A stretch of 64,000 nt of DNA from NCBI GenBank assembly GCA_001464715.1, contig LNDT01000001.1, forward strand, positions 1 to 64,000. The letters are read 5' to 3'. Below are positions 62,381-64,000 of the stretch, one piece after another. Position 1 is the stretch's first letter; every line of letters begins with the position of its first letter. The position numbers and the translations under genes are program-made. Source of the DNA: Bdellovibrionales bacterium Ga0074137. GTDB lineage: Bacteria; Bdellovibrionota; Bdellovibrionia; Bdellovibrionales; JAMPXM01. The notes beneath the pieces were generated by a model. The model saw nothing but the letters and a program-made list of their open reading frames with translations. It had not been told where the DNA came from and did no database searches.

Positions 62381-63142
62381 ATGAGATTTAAAGACTTTAC
62401 CGCAAGCTCGACCAAAGATTGGACCCCAGTCATGCTGAGCCGCAAAGCGCGCTTAAAACGCGCCGAAGAGATCGATCGACGTTTGGCTAAACTGTACCCA
62501 GAAACACCGGTGCCGCTGGACCACAAAGATCCGTACACTTTGCTGATTGCTGTTCTGCTATCGGCCCAATGCACGGACAAAAGAGTCAACGAAATCACCC
62601 CCGCACTTTTTAAACTCGCAAGCCGTCCCCAGGACATGGCCAAGAAGTCCGTTGCAGAAGTGCTTTCGATCGTGCGCCCATGTGGACTTGGACCTCAAAA
62701 AGCAAAAGCGATTGTCGGTTTATCGAAAATTCTGATCGACAAGTTTTCTGGCGAGGTTCCACGGACGCTGGAGGAGCTTGAAACTCTTCCTGGCGTCGGT
62801 CACAAAACCGCACAAGTCGTCATCGCACAGTCGTTCGGTGTACCAAGTTTTCCTGTCGACACACATATCCACCGGCTTGCAAAACGTTGGAAGCTCACAA
62901 AAGGAAATAATGTCATGACGACGGAGCGAGATCTTAAAGATCTCTTTCCGATCGAACACTGGAATCAACTGCATTTGCGAATAATTTTTTACGGCCGCGA
63001 ATTCTGCACGGCGCGCGGCTGCGATGGAAGCACCTGTCCGCTGTGTTCTGATTTAAAAAAATCAGAACTTAAAGCTCCAAAGACTCCGCCGAAGGTGCCG
63101 GCGAAGCCGCGTCCAATCAAGAACTCTCGACCTAAGTCTTGA
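62381..63142 (+). CDS. nth: Endonuclease III
   Basis: This DNA glycosylase/AP lyase removes oxidised pyrimidines in base excision repair. The helix-hairpin-helix LPGVGHKTAQVV carries the catalytic Lys, and FPVDTHIHRLAKRW supplies the catalytic Asp. An iron-sulfur motif follows as CTARGCDGSTCPLC, spaced C-x4-C-x4-C-x2-C, unlike the C-x6-C-x2-C-x5-C of E. coli. A basic Lys/Pro tail of about 25 residues follows. The first codons are uncertain: ATG at 62381 and ATG at 62432 are both possible, and the latter better matches the usual N-terminus. It is divergent from the PPP-PilZ gene. Confidence 0.93.
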   Translation: MRFKDFTASSTKDWTPVMLSRKARLKRAEEIDRRLAKLYPETPVPLDHKDPYTLLIAVLLSAQCTDKRVNEITPALFKLASRPQDMAKKSVAEVLSIVRPCGLGPQKAKAIVGLSKILIDKFSGEVPRTLEELETLPGVGHKTAQVVIAQSFGVPSFPVDTHIHRLAKRWKLTKGNNVMTTERDLKDLFPIEHWNQLHLRIIFYGREFCTARGCDGSTCPLCSDLKKSELKAPKTPPKVPAKPRPIKNSRPKS

Positions 63143-63152
63143 CTATCTGGAC

Positions 63153-63175
63153 CTAGGTTCCATTTTGGAACCTGG
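63153..63175 (+). other. Stem-loop downstream of nth
   Basis: CTAGGTTCC and GGAACCTGG pair over nine positions (one T-G) around ATTTT. It begins 10 bp after the nth stop. No T-run follows (GTGCTACCCCC), so it is not a standard terminator, but it may mark the nth transcript end. The remaining bases to 63251 form the leader of the next gene. Confidence 0.4.
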
Positions 63176-63251
63176 TGCTACCCCCTGCCTAAAGAGTGAG
63201 CGAGAATTTCTCATCGGAAAACTCGACTGTCGACCCAAGGAAGGGAAACAC

Positions 63252-64000
63252 ATGACTCTTAAGTTCAAAGCACCACGGCTGGCGAAAGTACTTCGTACCG
63301 CAGCGCTCGTTTTCATTGCGGGATCAAGCCTCTCAATGGCGCACCACTCGCACACTCACACACTCTGCGAAGGTTTTTTGCCAGAGAACGATATGAAGAT
63401 TCCAGTTGGTTTCAAATCGTTTGCTGTGGGCGCAGCGGGTTTAACCGAAGCGGAATTTAACGGCGTTTTGGACCGCACCGAGCGGATTTTTAAACCCATT
63501 ATCGCTCAGGCCGGCGGCACTTTTAAAGTGAATCGCTTGTGGTCGGACGCGACGGTGAATGCATCGGCTCAACAAAACGGTCGCAACTGGATCATCAATA
63601 TGTATGGCGGCCTTGCTCGTCATCCAGCAACAACGGTCGAAGGTTTTGCGCTCGTAGTTTGTCACGAGATCGGACACCACATTGGTGGAGCTCCGAAGGT
63701 AAAAGGTTTTCTTGGATTCGGCGGCTGGGCCTCAAATGAAGGTGGGTCTGATTATTATGCGGGTCTAAAATGCTTGCGTGATTTCTTTGCTGAAGACGAC
63801 AACGAAAAAATTATTTCAGAAGCCTCGGCCGATGGACGTCTCACAAAATTTGCGGCGGGCCTCTGCGATCAACAGTTCGCAAGAGATTCGGACCGTCTTC
63901 TTTGCAAACGAACGGCGATCGGCGGCACATCGGTGGCGGGGCTTTTCCAAGCACTACGCAACGAAACTGCGCCTCCTGATTTCGAAAAGCCAGATTCAAG
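63252..64000 (+). CDS. Secreted HExxH metalloprotease-like protein (truncated by window end)
   Basis: The frame starts at an ATG with GGAAGGGAA upstream and stays open to the last base, giving 249 codons. A signal peptide (VLRTAALVFIAGSSLSMA) precedes a mature part starting with His-rich HHSHTHT. The segment VVCHEIGHHIGG contains an HExxH zinc motif, and ASNEGGSDYYAGL some 25 residues later supplies a Glu and Asp that could be the third ligand, as in gluzincin-like peptidases. Several cysteines suggest disulfides. It is probably an exported metalloprotease; the family is not recognised and the end of the gene is missing. Confidence 0.75.
   Translation, partial: MTLKFKAPRLAKVLRTAALVFIAGSSLSMAHHSHTHTLCEGFLPENDMKIPVGFKSFAVGAAGLTEAEFNGVLDRTERIFKPIIAQAGGTFKVNRLWSDATVNASAQQNGRNWIINMYGGLARHPATTVEGFALVVCHEIGHHIGGAPKVKGFLGFGGWASNEGGSDYYAGLKCLRDFFAEDDNEKIISEASADGRLTKFAAGLCDQQFARDSDRLLCKRTAIGGTSVAGLFQALRNETAPPDFEKPDS

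Noticed and set aside
1-64000. CRISPR arrays, prophage, insertion sequences or rRNA operons.
   Set aside because: I saw no regularly spaced repeats, transposase, integrase or phage structural genes, and no rRNA sequence.

Overview
The window is a gene-dense stretch of bacterial chromosome with about 55 protein genes. I see no rRNA, convincing tRNA, CRISPR array, prophage or transposase. The organism is Gram-negative: it has predicted outer-membrane barrels (MipA/OmpV type), an RND exporter, many lipobox lipoproteins and a Tat-exported phosphatase. GC content looks close to 50%. EcsC, a SpecificRecomb membrane protein, PilZ-like and pseudo-receiver proteins, a short RHS-type protein and several secreted hydrolases together suggest a Bdellovibrio-like member of the Bdellovibrionota. 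That placement is an inference from gene content, not from a marker-gene phylogeny.

Layout. 1-5.6 kb: the end of an unidentified gene, then a five-gene minus-strand operon (mmsA, urc1, urc4, upp, udk) that I read as a URC-type uracil catabolic operon. A 49-bp perfect palindrome lies upstream of it. 5.6-9.3 kb: EcsC, a PAQR/hemolysin-III membrane protein and an ABC-F ATPase whose C-terminal domain is cut off by one in-frame TAA. 9.3-19.8 kb: envelope lipoproteins, a SpecificRecomb membrane protein, a protein with two pseudo-receiver/PilZ-like modules, a DUF454 protein, an RND permease and a parvulin with an inserted Ala-rich segment. 19.8-20.3 kb: the only gap over 300 bp, holding a tandem 26-bp duplication and two inverted copies of a GC-rich palindromic element. 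20.3-31 kb: antiporter and rlmE, then divergent lon, rpsN, an NlpC/P60-like lipoprotein, a GDPD and an AmpG-like transporter. 31-37 kb: response regulator, apaG, mgtE, sodB, PhoD phosphatase and a pilin-like protein. 37-46 kb: glyoxylate shunt (aceB-aceA), a PAS/GAF histidine kinase, a subtilase, a short RHS-like protein and a diguanylate cyclase. 46-64 kb: MipA, rhlE, a methyltransferase, an ATP-grasp ligase next to a cupin/PLP decarboxylase, tdk, a PafA-like phosphatase, an M28 peptidase, a Ski2-like helicase, a PPP phosphatase fused to a PilZ-like domain, nth, and a truncated secreted HExxH protein.

How the genes work together. The URC operon can be read as salvage and opening of uracil, with MmsA carrying malonate semialdehyde to acetyl-CoA. 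AceB and AceA could then turn acetyl-CoA into C4 units. With thymidine kinase, uridine kinase and several phosphatases, this fits an organism that feeds on RNA and nucleotides. A c-di-GMP theme recurs: a GGDEF cyclase without an inhibitory site, a PilZ-like domain on a phosphatase, and PilZ-like modules in a pseudo-receiver protein. Genes are packed tightly: five of nine convergent pairs overlap at their 3' ends.
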